64,000 nt of DNA from Rhizobium mayense (GCF_030272705.1 NZ_JARFYM010000027.1:1-64000), one strand, 5' to 3'. Shown: positions 1 through 9,317, numbered from the stretch's first letter. A program made the numbers and translations. The notes: generated by a model from the letters alone, not told the origin.

Positions 1-543
1 AGCCGTGAAGCCGTTGCCGGCGTCATAGTTGTAGGTGATCTGGTTGAGTTCGTACGGGCCGTCATAGATCACGTCGTCGTTGATGACGTCGCCGGCGTAG
101 CCGGTGAACAGGTTGTACTGCGAGTCCTGCTTACCAACCAGGAAGCCGGCCAGGCTGATGTTAGCCCAGAGCAGCTTGGGGGTCGTGGAACCGCCTTCCT
201 GCCAGTCGAAACGGTAGACGGTGTTGGTCTTCAGCGGACCGTATTCGGTGTCCGATGCGGTGTCGATAGAAAGCTGAGCGCGGGTATGCCACAGCGTACC
301 ATAGTCGCCGCCAGGGCCCGGATTGTAAGCGTTGTACCACTTACCTTCGGTACGGACCATGCCGCCGATCTTGAGGCAGGTCTCAGTACCCGGGATGAAG
401 AAGTAGCCAGCGCCATATGCGTCGCAGATGCGGACGTATTCGAGCGGCTCCGGCTCAGCAGCGACGACAGCGTCGGCTGCCTGAGCGCCGGAAACTGCCG
501 CGAGGGCAGCAGCGGAGCCGAGAAGAAGGCTCTTGATATTCAT
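1..543 (-). CDS. ropA: Alphaproteobacterial porin (RopA type), N-terminal part
   Basis: This is an outer-membrane beta-barrel channel of the alphaproteobacterial porin-2 family. The 181 visible codons start with a Sec signal peptide (MNIKSLLLGSAAALAAVSGA, cleaved after AQA), followed by the family's hallmark ICDAYGAGYFFIPGTETC segment, in which two cysteines flank the start of the barrel, and a first strand pair KIGGMVRTEG. The ATG has a GGATTGGAG ribosome binding site just upstream. The gene runs off the left edge, so roughly the C-terminal half is not seen. Rhizobia carry several near-identical ropA copies, so the symbol is a family-level assignment. Confidence 0.93.
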   Translation of the reverse strand, partial: MNIKSLLLGSAAALAAVSGAQAADAVVAAEPEPLEYVRICDAYGAGYFFIPGTETCLKIGGMVRTEGKWYNAYNPGPGGDYGTLWHTRAQLSIDTASDTEYGPLKTNTVYRFDWQEGGSTTPKLLWANISLAGFLVGKQDSQYNLFTGYAGDVINDDVIYDGPYELNQITYNYDAGNGFTA

Positions 544-976
544 AAATACTCCAATCCAATATAGATTGGGCACAGGCTATCGCGCCGAAAAATCGACGTG
601 CCTCACCCTATCCCTGTTAAAAACCCCGACTCGGGAGAAACGGGCCCCACCCGCTTCTGGCGGCTATTAAGTACGAATTCCTGCAAAGTTATATGATATA
701 TTTGCCGCAGAATGACTTTTTCGTGATTTTTCAATTTTAGTTGCAGGATCGCAACAGTCAAAAACAAAATAGTAAGTGCGACATAATATTGTCTTAGCAA
801 TAATCATTTAGAGATACGAAATAGAAAAAGGGCTGCCCCATGGGACACCAAGGGAACATCGACTGCCGCCAGAATTTTCGTGCTGAATGTGGACACACGC
901 CGCACCCAAGCCAGATCGGCGCCTTCAGCGACGCGGAGCTGAATTGTTGTGAGCGATGAATGTCGGCGAGCGCTTC
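544..976. other. Intergenic region upstream of the porin, AT-rich
   Basis: About 430 bp without a convincing gene. It is much more AT-rich than its surroundings between about 660 and 830, as expected for the promoter and long leader of a strongly expressed porin gene. Short open frames here have no good ribosome binding site or recognisable product. No clear terminator hairpin was found for the small membrane protein gene that ends at 977. Confidence 0.5.
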
Positions 977-1342
977 TTAATAGAGAACAGTGCGTTTCGA
1001 AGTCGGCGATATCAGCTTGCTGAGCATGGCGCCAATTGCGATGCCCCAGAGGGCGCCGGCCATGGCGACGATGATATCCATCGGAGAACCGTAGCTTCCA
1101 TTTGCCAGAAAATGCGAGAAGCCGAGCGCCGAAACGCTGCCGATCATCAACAGGCAGGTGAAAGAGGGCGATTGTGGATAGGCAAGTCGCGCCAGCATGC
1201 CTGCGACGCAGAGCGCGCTCGCGCGATATACATTGAAGGGATTGCCGAACTCGGCCTGCCAATTGAGATGCGCAAAAGTTACGGCAACCAGTGCCGCGAT
1301 ATAACCCCAAGCGATAATTTTCAAAAACCGGCCCGATATCAT
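977..1342 (-). CDS. Small VanZ-like membrane protein
   Basis: A 121-residue protein with about four hydrophobic segments (roughly residues 8-23, 40-52, 60-78 and 86-106). The length, the N-terminal FLKIIAWGYIAALVAV helix, the SHFLANG segment and a C-terminal glycine/alanine-rich helix resemble small VanZ-like proteins common in rhizobia. The molecular function is unknown; a membrane location is inferred from hydrophobicity. It stands alone, with the MFS gene upstream on the same strand 120 bp away. Confidence 0.65.
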   Translation of the reverse strand: MISGRFLKIIAWGYIAALVAVTFAHLNWQAEFGNPFNVYRASALCVAGMLARLAYPQSPSFTCLLMIGSVSALGFSHFLANGSYGSPMDIIVAMAGALWGIAIGAMLSKLISPTSKRTVLY

Positions 1343-1421
1343 GGGGCTATTCTATAGCTGCAATCCTCGTTAGGCGGCGCGCACATTTTGTGTGTTTTCG
1401 AAATAAATTGTTGCGTGATGA

Positions 1422-1441
1422 GCCGGCACCATCGTGCCGGC
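1422..1441 (-). terminator. Hairpin downstream of the MFS exporter gene
   Basis: A perfect 8-bp stem, GCCGGCAC / GTGCCGGC, with a 4-nt loop lies 22 bp past the stop of the MFS gene. On the minus strand it is followed by an AT-rich stretch, but without a solid T-run, so it may be a weak terminator or an mRNA 3' end stabiliser. Confidence 0.5.
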
Positions 1442-1462
1442 CCGCAGGATGCAAACGGACCC

Positions 1463-3028
1463 TCAGGCGTTGGAGGCGTTCAGCGTTTCCTCGTCGCCCT
1501 CCGGCTCTAGGTCCACGGATTCGATGGTACTCTCCTCAGTGCCGCGACCAAGGAAGGTGAAGACGACGATTGCCGTGATGGTCGTGATCGCCGTCAGGAG
1601 CCACAACAGCGCGCTAAAGGCATCGCTGTAGCCTTGAATTAGCTGAGTATGTCCGATCGACGGCACATTCGATGCTGCATCGAGAAGATCGCCCGTGACG
1701 AGTCGTTGCGCTGCGATGGAGGCATGTTCGCCCGCCTCGGCACCGAGATAGGATTGAATGAGTGCTGACAGCACTGCGCTGACGACAGCAAGAGCAACAC
1801 CTTCGCCGGCGACACGGGTGGTGCTGAAGATGCCGGTCGCCATGCCTGCGCGTTCTTTTGGAACGACGCTGACTGCAAGTCCATCCATCAAGCCCCAAGG
1901 CAGGCTGATACCGATGCCGATCGTCAACAGCGGTACAATCAACGCCGTCGGTGCTGATCCCGTGGCGAGATGGCTGAGCCAGAACAGTCCGGCGGCGGAA
2001 ATGATAAGGCCAGCACTGCAGATGGTGGCGGCCGTGAACCATCGCGTCAGCAGACCAGCAACGATCGGCAGAACGAGAAGCGGCGCCGACAGGGCGACCA
2101 TCATGCGGCCAGCGGCGACCTCGCTCATGCCCTCGATGCCCACGAAGCGAACGGGAAGCAGGATGAGCAGTACGACGAAGGCATAGGCCGGCGCTGTCGC
2201 CAGCAACTGCACGCCGACGAAACGCGGATACCGAAACAGAGTGAGATCCAGCATCGGGCGCTTTACCGAGCGTTCGATGATGCCAAAGGCCACAAAGAGC
2301 GACGCCGCACCCGCGAGCAAGGCGATGACCAGCGGGTCGCTCCAACCGCTTTCCGGAGCGCGCAACACGCCGTAGGTGAACAGCGTTAACGCAAGAGTAA
2401 AGCTGAGCGCGCCCGGCCAATCGAGACCGGCAGCATCGGGATCTTTGGACTCGGTCAGGAAATATGCGCCGAGGCCGAAGGCTAGGCCGGCGAGGATGAC
2501 GACCAGAAGAAAGATCGCCGGCCAGCCGAAGGTTTCGATCATCAGGCCGGACGCGATCGGTCCGAACGCAAGACCGACGCCGAAGCTTGAGCCGACGATG
2601 CTGAAGGCGCGCATGCGCGCTGGCCCCTCGAACTCCTGCGCGAGGGATGCCATGCCGCCGGAAAATGCCGCGGCCGCTCCCATGCCTTGCAGCGCCCGCA
2701 GGATATCGAACCAGACGATGTCGCCGGCAAAGGCCAATCCCGCCGAGAATAAAGCGAAGCCGCCGAGCCCTATGAGGAAGATGCGCTTGCGCCCGAAGCT
2801 GTCGGCGAGGGCGCCGGCGGCCATCAGGCTGCTGCCGAAGGTCAGCATGAAGGCATTGGTGACCCAGTTGAGCGCGATCGGGCTGCCGCCAAGCGTCCGG
2901 CTGATGGCGGGCAGGGCGACGGCAGGACCGGTGAAGGTCAGGGGCATGGCGGCGGCCGCGCAACAGACGGCGATAAGAACGAATAGTTTTTCGGCCGGAC
3001 TCGCGGCCTTTATCTTGTTTGGATGCAT
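1463..3028 (-). CDS. MFS drug exporter, DHA2 type (14 TMS)
   Basis: A 521-residue major facilitator of the 14-helix DHA2 (EmrB/QacA) class, predicted to export drugs or toxic organics by proton antiport across the inner membrane. Helices are visible from residue 15 onward. The motif-A loop between TM2 and TM3 reads GALADSFGRKRIF, and a motif-C-like GSSFGVGLAFGPIASG lies in the fifth helix. The C-terminal tail after residue 495 is acidic and cytoplasmic. It is transcribed divergently from a LysR regulator across 173 bp, the usual arrangement of a substrate-induced efflux pump with its own regulator. Confidence 0.93.
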   Translation of the reverse strand: MHPNKIKAASPAEKLFVLIAVCCAAAAMPLTFTGPAVALPAISRTLGGSPIALNWVTNAFMLTFGSSLMAAGALADSFGRKRIFLIGLGGFALFSAGLAFAGDIVWFDILRALQGMGAAAAFSGGMASLAQEFEGPARMRAFSIVGSSFGVGLAFGPIASGLMIETFGWPAIFLLVVILAGLAFGLGAYFLTESKDPDAAGLDWPGALSFTLALTLFTYGVLRAPESGWSDPLVIALLAGAASLFVAFGIIERSVKRPMLDLTLFRYPRFVGVQLLATAPAYAFVVLLILLPVRFVGIEGMSEVAAGRMMVALSAPLLVLPIVAGLLTRWFTAATICSAGLIISAAGLFWLSHLATGSAPTALIVPLLTIGIGISLPWGLMDGLAVSVVPKERAGMATGIFSTTRVAGEGVALAVVSAVLSALIQSYLGAEAGEHASIAAQRLVTGDLLDAASNVPSIGHTQLIQGYSDAFSALLWLLTAITTITAIVVFTFLGRGTEESTIESVDLEPEGDEETLNASNA

Positions 3029-3201
3029 CGGGATTTCCGCTGAGCTTGAGCAAAAAAGAACCCGCGGTCGGTTTGGGAGTGGAAATCCATTGGCCGCGGG
3101 CGTGATGAAATACCGAAGCAGGATAATTTTGCTTTAATCGCAGGAAAATAGTGCTTAGCTTCCACATATACTGGAAGAAAACGCTCGAATGGACAAAGGG
3201 A

Positions 3202-4122
3202 ATGGATCGGCTAAGTGGCTTGACTGCTTTTGTGCGAACAGCTGATCTCGGCAGTTTTGCTGCCGCGGGGCGCGTGCTAGGCCTTTCGGCCTCCGCCGTC
3301 GGAAAGGCGGTGACCAATCTCGAGCATCAGCTCGGCGTGCGGCTGCTGCAGCGCTCGACCCGCAGCATCCGCCTGACGGAGGAGGGGCGCCTCTTCCATG
3401 AGCGCTGCCGGCGTGTGCTTGATGATCTCGACGATGCCCAGGCGTCGCTCGCCCAGGCGGTCGCCGCACCACGCGGGCGGCTGCGCGTCAGCGTGCCCAT
3501 CGTCAGCTACCATCTCCTATTGCCGGTGCTGCCGGAATTCATTGCCCGCTATCCCGAAGTCGAACTCGATATCGACTTCAACGACCGCATTGTCGATATG
3601 ATCGAAGAGGGCGTCGATGTGGCGATCCGCAGCGGCAACTTGCCGGATTCGCGGCTGATGTCGCGCTCGCTACGTCCGTTCCAGATGCTGCTATGCGCAG
3701 CTCCCAGCTATCTCGAACGTTATGGCGTCCCCGATTGCCCGCGCGCCCTCGACGGCCATTTGGCCATCCACTTTCGCTTCCCCAACAGCGGCAAGGTCCA
3801 GAACTGGCCTCTGACCTTGCCGGAAGGCGAACCGGAATTGCGCACGCGCACGGTCTTGTCCTGCAACAACATGGAAGCATTGCGTGGCGCTACTCTCAGC
3901 GGCCTCGGTATCGGCTGCATGCCGGATTTTTTGGCCCGCAGCGCGCTCGCGGAGGGCACGCTGCACACGGTACTTGACGACCATATCGATGGCCCAGGTC
4001 GTTTCCACCTGCTTTGGCCATCCAATCGCCACCTTTCTCCCAAGGTGCGGGTCTTCGTCGATTTTCTGAGCGAACGACTTTTCGCGGAGCGCTGTGAGGC
4101 TCTGCCGGGCGCAGCAGCCTGA
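3202..4122 (+). CDS. LysR-family transcriptional regulator
   Basis: A 306-residue LysR regulator. The N-terminal winged helix-turn-helix (about residues 1-60) contains SFAAAGRVLGLSASAVGKAV and the downstream wing QLGVRLLQRSTRSIRLTEEG. A substrate-binding domain fills about residues 90-295. The start at MDRLSG is chosen because AAAGGGA sits just before it; upstream in-frame codons lack a ribosome binding site. The divergent MFS exporter is its probable target, with the operator expected in 3029-3201. The ligand cannot be deduced. Confidence 0.93.
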   Translation: MDRLSGLTAFVRTADLGSFAAAGRVLGLSASAVGKAVTNLEHQLGVRLLQRSTRSIRLTEEGRLFHERCRRVLDDLDDAQASLAQAVAAPRGRLRVSVPIVSYHLLLPVLPEFIARYPEVELDIDFNDRIVDMIEEGVDVAIRSGNLPDSRLMSRSLRPFQMLLCAAPSYLERYGVPDCPRALDGHLAIHFRFPNSGKVQNWPLTLPEGEPELRTRTVLSCNNMEALRGATLSGLGIGCMPDFLARSALAEGTLHTVLDDHIDGPGRFHLLWPSNRHLSPKVRVFVDFLSERLFAERCEALPGAAA

Positions 4123-4224
4123 TCATAAAGCCAGTTTGCCGGGATATTGTTTCGAACCGCTTCTCAGGCAGTTGCCGCGCGCGCTCGATTTTGCGACGGT
4201 GCCGGGCGTGAATGAAATGAAAAT

Positions 4225-4254
4225 CCGCCGCCCCGGGGACAGCCCCAGCGGCGG
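4225..4254. promoter_or_regulatory. GC-rich hairpin just before hisC
   Basis: A 7-bp perfect stem CCGCCGC / GCGGCGG encloses a second stem GGGG-ACA-GCCCC. It ends 17 nt before the hisC ATG, where it would overlap the ribosome binding region. On the minus strand it is followed by ATTTTCATTTC. It could be the 3' end signal of the LysR gene or a leader structure that affects hisC translation. The short frame over it has no histidine run, which argues against classical his attenuation. Confidence 0.45.
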
Positions 4255-4271
4255 CTAGGTTTGAAAGCACG

Positions 4272-5330
4272 ATGAGCCGTTTCTGGAGCCCTATAGTCCA
4301 TTCCTTGACCCCCTATGTCGCCGGCGAGCAGCCGGTCATCAGCGGCCTGGTCAAACTAAACACCAATGAAAGCCCCTATGGGCCTTCGCCGCTGGCGCTG
4401 GAGGCTATTTCGCAAGCCACCGCCGATACGCTGCGGCTCTACCCCGATCCAACGGCGCAGGATTTGCGTGCCGCCATCGCCGAAAGCTTCGGCCTCGACG
4501 CGAACGAGGTTTTCGTCGGCAACGGATCGGACGAGGTGCTGGCGCATACGTTCCAGGGACTGTTGAACCACGACGGGCCGCTGCTGTTCCCCGACATCAC
4601 CTACAGTTTCTATCCAACCTATTGCCGCCTTTATGGAATCACGTTCCAGCAAATCCCGGTCGACGGTGAGATGCGGGTTCGGCTTGATGATTATCGCCGG
4701 CCATGCGGCGCCATCATCCTGCCCAATCCCAACGCGCCGACGGGCATCGGGCTGCCGCTCGCCGAGATCGAGAGCCTTCTCCGCGATCATCCCGATCAGG
4801 TAGCCGTCATCGACGAGGCCTATGTCGATTTCGGCGGCGAAAGCGCCGTTCCGCTCGTCCGCCGCTATCCGAACCTGCTGGTAATCCAGACGCTCTCCAA
4901 GTCTCGCGGGCTGGCCGGCCTGCGCGTGGGCTTTGCCGTCGGGCAAAGGCCGTTGATCGAGGCGCTGGAGCGGATCAAGGACAGCTTCAATTCCTATCCA
5001 CTCGATCGGCTAGCCTTGGCGGGTGCGCTGGCGGCCTGGAAGGATCGAGAGTGGTTCGAGCGCCACCGCGACCTGATCGTCGCCAGCCGGCAGCGGCTGG
5101 CCGTCGCCTTGCGGGAACTCGGCTTCGAGGTACTGCCATCGTCGGCCAATTTCCTGTTCGCGCGTCATCCCGGCAAAGCCGGGGCGGAACTGGCGGCGGA
5201 ACTGAGAAGCCGGAAAATCCTGGTCAGGCGCTTTTCCGCCGCGCGCATCGAAGACTTCCTACGCATCAGCATCGGGACCGATGACGAATGCGATCGCCTC
5301 TTGGCGGCGCTCGGCGAAATATTGCGGTGA
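4272..5330 (+). CDS. hisC: Histidinol-phosphate aminotransferase
   Basis: A 352-residue fold-type I PLP aminotransferase that converts imidazole-acetol phosphate plus glutamate to histidinol phosphate in histidine synthesis, and is often able to use aromatic substrates. Visible motifs are the N-terminal [12 protein letters not shown], the phosphate-contact [23 protein letters not shown], the PLP lysine in [15 protein letters not shown], and the C-terminal LRISIG. The length is normal for HisC. It stands alone, outside any his operon, between a LysR gene and a convergent dehydratase, so it may be a paralogue with a different amino-acid preference. Confidence 0.9.
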   Translation: MSRFWSPIVHSLTPYVAGEQPVISGLVKLNTNESPYGPSPLALEAISQATADTLRLYPDPTAQDLRAAIAESFGLDANEVFVGNGSDEVLAHTFQGLLNHDGPLLFPDITYSFYPTYCRLYGITFQQIPVDGEMRVRLDDYRRPCGAIILPNPNAPTGIGLPLAEIESLLRDHPDQVAVIDEAYVDFGGESAVPLVRRYPNLLVIQTLSKSRGLAGLRVGFAVGQRPLIEALERIKDSFNSYPLDRLALAGALAAWKDREWFERHRDLIVASRQRLAVALRELGFEVLPSSANFLFARHPGKAGAELAAELRSRKILVRRFSAARIEDFLRISIGTDDECDRLLAALGEILR

Positions 5331-5358
5331 TCTGAGTCCCTAGCGGGTCGAAACTGCT

Positions 5359-6309
5359 TCAGTCAAAGCGGACGGCGGTCGTGTTCGCGCCGCAAAGCAG
5401 CACGGCCACACGCTCGTCCGGGGCCGGAACATATTTGCCGGCAAGGAGCGCCGCAAAGGCCGTCGCGCCGCCGGGTTCGGCGACGATCCGCAGCCGATCC
5501 CACAAGGTCTGCTGCGCTTGCCGGATCTCGTCGTCGGATACCAGCACGGGCCGCTGCGCGTAGGCTCGGGCGATCGGGAACATCAGCTCGCCGACGCGCT
5601 TCGGCGCCAGCGAATCGGCGGCGATGCTGCCTGCGGGGGCATCGACCGGATGTCCGGCCTCGAAGGCCCGCCAGAGCGTCGGCGCGCCTTCCGGTTCGAC
5701 GGCCATGACCCGGACGCGTCCCCGGAACCAGGCGGCGATCCCGCCAATGAGTCCGCCGCCGCCGACCGCGACCAGCAGCGTCTCGATATCGGGGATGTCA
5801 GCCTCGATCTCGAGCCCGATCGTTCCTTGCCCAAGCAAGGTCTCGGGCTGGTCGTAGGCGTGGATCGCCATGGCACCTTGTTCCTCGCCCCATTGCTGGC
5901 TGGCGGCAAGCGCATCGGCATAACGCTCCCCGCCGATGACGAGGTTGGCCCCATAGCCACGGATGCGCTCGGCCTTGGCCGGCGATGTTACGCTCGGCAC
6001 GAAGATGGTCGCCGGAATGCCGAGCCGCATAGCGCCATAAGCGACCGCCGCGCCATGATTGCCGCCGGATGCCGCAACGACACCCGCCGTCGGCACCTCT
6101 CTGCCGAGCAGGCTGGAAAAGGCGCCTCGCGCCTTGAACGAGCCGGAATGCTGCAGAAATTCGAGCTTGAAGTCCACGCGGCCCGGATTAAGGCCGAAAT
6201 CCGCGAGGTCCGAATGTAAAACCGGCGTGTGACGGATATGGGGGCGAATCCGCTTTTCGGTTTCTGCAATACGTTCGGGGGTGATCTTTGTGTCGGGAAG
6301 CATGGGCAT
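5359..6309 (-). CDS. PLP-dependent threonine/serine dehydratase
   Basis: A 316-residue fold-type II PLP enzyme that deaminates L-threonine or L-serine to a 2-oxo acid and ammonia. The PLP lysine is in SGSFKARGAF, the substrate loop is ASGGNHGAAVAYG, and the phosphate-binding glycine loop is AVGGGGLIGGIAAW. There is no C-terminal ACT regulatory domain, so it resembles the short catabolic/racemase-like class rather than IlvA. I use ATG 6309; ATG 6303 is almost equally likely. A longer TTG-initiated frame would overlap the operator-like repeat and is less likely. It is divergent from an ArsR regulator only 50 bp away. Confidence 0.88.
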   Translation of the reverse strand: MPMLPDTKITPERIAETEKRIRPHIRHTPVLHSDLADFGLNPGRVDFKLEFLQHSGSFKARGAFSSLLGREVPTAGVVAASGGNHGAAVAYGAMRLGIPATIFVPSVTSPAKAERIRGYGANLVIGGERYADALAASQQWGEEQGAMAIHAYDQPETLLGQGTIGLEIEADIPDIETLLVAVGGGGLIGGIAAWFRGRVRVMAVEPEGAPTLWRAFEAGHPVDAPAGSIAADSLAPKRVGELMFPIARAYAQRPVLVSDDEIRQAQQTLWDRLRIVAEPGGATAFAALLAGKYVPAPDERVAVLLCGANTTAVRFD

Positions 6310-6319
6310 CTCGCGGACA

Positions 6320-6337
6320 AAAGTTGACAATAACTTT
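6320..6337. promoter_or_regulatory. Inverted repeat between dehydratase and ArsR genes
   Basis: AAAGTT-GACAAT-AACTTT is a perfect 6-bp inverted repeat around a 6-nt spacer, and contains a TTGACA -35-like hexamer. It lies in the 49-bp divergent gap between the dehydratase and ArsR genes, so a dimeric ArsR-type repressor bound here could block both promoters. The site is seen directly; the binding protein is inferred. Confidence 0.55.
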
Positions 6338-6358
6338 GTTACTTAGCAAAATGACGAA

Positions 6359-6658
6359 ATGCAAGAGGTTGATCTTATCAAGGCCTTGGCCAACGAACGC
6401 CGCATCAGCATTCTCGGATGGCTGAAGGATCCCCGCGCTCATTTCCCTCCACAGATCGACGGCGATCTGGTGGAGGATGGCGTTTGCGCGCTCCTCATTG
6501 CCGAGAAACTCGAAATATCCCAGGCAACCTTGAGCGAGCACATGCGCATTCTGGTTCAAGCCGGTCTGGTGCGGCCAAAACGCATCAAACAATGGATCTT
6601 CTACAAGCGCGATGAATCCCGCATGGCAACGCTGGCGGCAGTGGTCGCAAGCCTCTAG
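6359..6658 (+). CDS. ArsR-family winged-helix regulator
   Basis: A 99-residue protein covering one ArsR/SmtB-type winged helix. The recognition region is LLIAEKLEISQATLSEHMRILVQAGLV, followed by a wing with KRIKQWIFYKRDE. The metal-binding ELCVCDL box of arsenic/cadmium sensors is absent: only one cysteine is present (GVCALLI), so it is probably not a metal sensor. The divergent serine/threonine dehydratase and the palindrome between them suggest local control of amino-acid catabolism. Confidence 0.88.
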   Translation: MQEVDLIKALANERRISILGWLKDPRAHFPPQIDGDLVEDGVCALLIAEKLEISQATLSEHMRILVQAGLVRPKRIKQWIFYKRDESRMATLAAVVASL

Positions 6659-6703
6659 GCAATATGACCGCGCCGCACTGCGAGTGGGTTTCCCAAAATG
6701 AAA

Positions 6704-6731
6704 AAGGCGGCTGAGTTGAGCCCGCCGCCTT
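6704..6731. terminator. Bidirectional terminator, end of cysHDN
   Basis: An 8-bp perfect stem, AAGGCGGC / GCCGCCTT, lies between the convergent ArsR gene and cysN. On the minus strand it is followed by TTTTTCATTTT, a good intrinsic terminator for the cys operon. On the plus strand it is followed by CTTTAT, weaker but usable. Confidence 0.8.
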
Positions 6732-6752
6732 CTTTATCAGATGCGATAGCGA

Positions 6753-8237
6753 TCAGATATCGCTAGCCGCGTTCGCCCAAATCTCCGCAGCCTGTGCTGC
6801 CGTGACCCGGCGGACCTCGGTTTCGTCGCGGCGGCTCGCGAAGAGTTCGCTGGCCATGATCTGGTCGGCGAGATCTGCGGGCAGAGAAAGCAACACGCGT
6901 TGGCCGTCCTTGTGGATACCGCCGACGTCGGCGCGCTTGCCGGTGATCATGCCGCCGGCGACCGTATTGTTGCTGTCCGGATCGATCAGGATGAAAGAGC
7001 CGGTCGAGCGGTTCTGGTCGTAGGGATCGAAGACCGCAGCTTCGTCAAAGGAAAGGCGGACCTTGCCGATGGCGTTCATCCACAGCGACTGTGCCGGTGC
7101 CCAGGCGCCGGTCTTCAGCTCGAGCTGAGCGATCGGCTGCACCTGCACGCGCTGGCGGCGGCTACCGCTCTTCAGCCAATAGCGCTTGCCAGGCTCGATG
7201 CCTTCCGGCTGCAGCGCGACGATCTCAGCGTCGAAGGCGAGGCCGGACTGCGGCTGGCTGTCGATGGCGACGATCATGTCGCCGCGCGACACGTCCACTT
7301 GCCGGTCGAGCACAAGCGTGATGGCGTCGCCCGCGACGGCGGCGTTGCGCACGAGATCGAAGGTGACGATCTTCGAGACGTTAGCGACCATGCCAGATGG
7401 CAGGATCATGACGCTGTCGCCCGGCTTCACCGAGCCACCGGCAACGGTGCCCTGATAACCACGGAAGCTTTCGCCCGGTCGCGACACGCGCTGCACCGAG
7501 AGGCGGAAGCCGACCGTCTGCGCCGAACGCACGGTGGCGAGTTCCAGCGTTTCGACCAGCGTCGGGCCGGTGTACCAGGGCATGGAGGCCTCGCCGGAAT
7601 AAACGACATTCTCGCCCTTCAGCGCCGACATCGGAATGGCAGTGATCTGCTTGACGCCGAGCGACAGGGCGAATTCACGGAAATCATGCGAAATCTTCTC
7701 GAAACCGGCGCGGTCGTAGTTCGTCAGGTCGATCTTGTTGACGGCCAGCACGAACTGCTTGATGCCGAGCAGCGATGCGATTGTCGCATGGCGGCGCGTC
7801 TGTTCAAGGATGCCCATGCGCGCATCGACCAGCAGTACCGCAAGATCGGCGGTGGAGGCGCCGGTCGCCATGTTACGGGTGTATTGCTCGTGGCCGGGTG
7901 TGTCGGCGACGATGAAGGAGCGCTTGTCGGTCGAGAAATAGCGATAGGCGACATCGATGGTGATGCCCTGTTCGCGCTCGGCCTGCAATCCGTCGAGCAG
8001 AAGCGCGAAGTCGGGCAGGCCGAGATCATTCTGCTTGCCGGTGGAATCGCGTTGCAGCGTAGCGGCCTGGTCTTCCTTGACGGCCTTGGTATCCCAGAGC
8101 AGACGACCGATCAGCGTGGACTTGCCGTCGTCGACGCTGCCGCAGGTGATAAGGCGAAGCGGGCGCGAGTCGCGCGCCGCCCTGACGGGCTCGGCCGCCG
8201 GCAGTGTGACGACGTTTGCGGTTGCGGCTGCGGTCAT
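6753..8237 (-). CDS. cysN: Sulfate adenylyltransferase subunit 1 (GTPase)
   Basis: The 494-residue GTPase subunit of ATP sulfurylase; GTP hydrolysis drives formation of APS from sulfate and ATP. The N-terminal EF-Tu-like G domain shows GSVDDGKSTLIG (P loop, about residue 33), DTPGHEQYTRN (G3) and NKIDLT (G4), followed by two beta-barrel domains. No APS kinase (CysC) domain is fused, in contrast to rhizobial NodQ. The chosen ATG starts 1 nt after the cysD stop with AAGGA inside the cysD end; an in-frame GTG 18 nt upstream overlaps cysD. It is the last gene of cysHDN and is followed by a strong terminator. Confidence 0.95.
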   Translation of the reverse strand: MTAAATANVVTLPAAEPVRAARDSRPLRLITCGSVDDGKSTLIGRLLWDTKAVKEDQAATLQRDSTGKQNDLGLPDFALLLDGLQAEREQGITIDVAYRYFSTDKRSFIVADTPGHEQYTRNMATGASTADLAVLLVDARMGILEQTRRHATIASLLGIKQFVLAVNKIDLTNYDRAGFEKISHDFREFALSLGVKQITAIPMSALKGENVVYSGEASMPWYTGPTLVETLELATVRSAQTVGFRLSVQRVSRPGESFRGYQGTVAGGSVKPGDSVMILPSGMVANVSKIVTFDLVRNAAVAGDAITLVLDRQVDVSRGDMIVAIDSQPQSGLAFDAEIVALQPEGIEPGKRYWLKSGSRRQRVQVQPIAQLELKTGAWAPAQSLWMNAIGKVRLSFDEAAVFDPYDQNRSTGSFILIDPDSNNTVAGGMITGKRADVGGIHKDGQRVLLSLPADLADQIMASELFASRRDETEVRRVTAAQAAEIWANAASDI

Positions 8238-8238
8238 C

Positions 8239-9192
8239 TCAGAAATATCCTTCACGCTTCTTCTTTTCCATGGAGCCGGATTGGTCGCGGTCGATCGCGC
8301 GGCCCTGCCGTTCGGAAACCGTGGCGATTTCCAGCTCTGCTATAACGTCTTCGAGGGTGGTGGCAGTGGAGCGGATCGCCCCCGTCAGCGGGAAGCAGCC
8401 GAGTGTACGGAAGCGGATGACTTCCTCGCGCTTGACCTCGCCGGGCAGCAGTTCAAGCCGCGGATCTGCCGCCATGATCATCATGCCGTCGCGCTCGACG
8501 ATCGGGCGTTTCTCCGCGAAATAGAGGGGTACGATCGGGATTTCCTCGGCCTGGATGTAGCGCCAGATGTCGACTTCGGTCCAGTTCGACAGCGGGAACA
8601 CGCGAACGCTCTCGCCCTTGCGAATCTGGCCGTTATAGATGTTCCAGAGTTCAGGGCGCTGATTGCGCGGATCCCAGCGATGGTCCGGCGTGCGGAAGGA
8701 ATAGATGCGCTCCTTGGCGCGCGAGGCCTCTTCGTCGCGGCGCGCACCGCCGAAAGCGGCATCGTATTGACCCGCATCGAGCGCCTGTCGTAACGCTTCT
8801 GTCTTCATGATGTCGGTGTAACGCGCCGAACCATGAGTGAACGGCGTGACGTTCTCAGCCTTGCCGCGTGGATTGATATGCTCGATCAGGTCGAGGTCAT
8901 ATTTCTTCACGATCTCGTCGCGGAAGGTGATCATTTCGGCGAACTTCCAGCCGGTGTTCACGTGCAGGAGCGGGAAGGGCACGCGGCCGGGATAGAAGGC
9001 TTTACGCGCCAGATGCAGCAGCACCGAGGAGTCCTTGCCGATCGAATAGAGCATGACCGGACGTTCGAATTCGGCCGCCACTTCGCGGAAAATGTGGATC
9101 GACTCGTTTTCCAGCGCCTTCAGATGCGGATCGAGTGGCGGTTTGGTGCTTTGCGGATTGGAGAGTTCCTTATCCGGACGGCTATCGGGCAT
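8239..9192 (-). CDS. cysD: Sulfate adenylyltransferase subunit 2
   Basis: The 317-residue catalytic subunit of ATP sulfurylase, a PAPS-reductase-like adenine nucleotide alpha hydrolase that adenylates sulfate in complex with CysN. The PP-loop is [18 protein letters not shown] (about residue 50), followed by [32 protein letters not shown] and the C-terminal [13 protein letters not shown] that is typical of CysD. A GGAG ribosome binding site precedes the ATG. It lies 125 bp after cysH and is coupled to cysN. Confidence 0.96.
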   Translation of the reverse strand: MPDSRPDKELSNPQSTKPPLDPHLKALENESIHIFREVAAEFERPVMLYSIGKDSSVLLHLARKAFYPGRVPFPLLHVNTGWKFAEMITFRDEIVKKYDLDLIEHINPRGKAENVTPFTHGSARYTDIMKTEALRQALDAGQYDAAFGGARRDEEASRAKERIYSFRTPDHRWDPRNQRPELWNIYNGQIRKGESVRVFPLSNWTEVDIWRYIQAEEIPIVPLYFAEKRPIVERDGMMIMAADPRLELLPGEVKREEVIRFRTLGCFPLTGAIRSTATTLEDVIAELEIATVSERQGRAIDRDQSGSMEKKKREGYF

Positions 9193-9317
9193 TTCTAACT
9201 CCAGAACTTCAATTGATCCCGACTGGCAGCTGTCGGAAAGAATGGGATGAATTGGTTCTCGGTAGGTGGCGGCGGATCTAAGCGCGCTTCAACCGGTAGC
9301 CGGGAACCGGCGGGTGT

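Noticed and set aside
603-800. Possible 65-residue protein upstream of the porin
   Set aside because: Non-ATG start, no ribosome binding site and location in the AT-rich porin control region.
1614-3317. 567-codon frame overlapping the MFS exporter in another minus frame
   Set aside because: Arginine/proline-rich shadow composition with no hydrophobic helices, whereas the other frame encodes a clean 14-helix transporter.
4225-4254. Classical histidine leader-peptide attenuator before hisC
   Set aside because: The short frame across the hairpin has no histidine codons in a run.
6900-8345. 481-codon frame antisense to cysN
   Set aside because: CysN is unmistakable from its G-domain motifs; the antisense frame is a codon-bias artefact.
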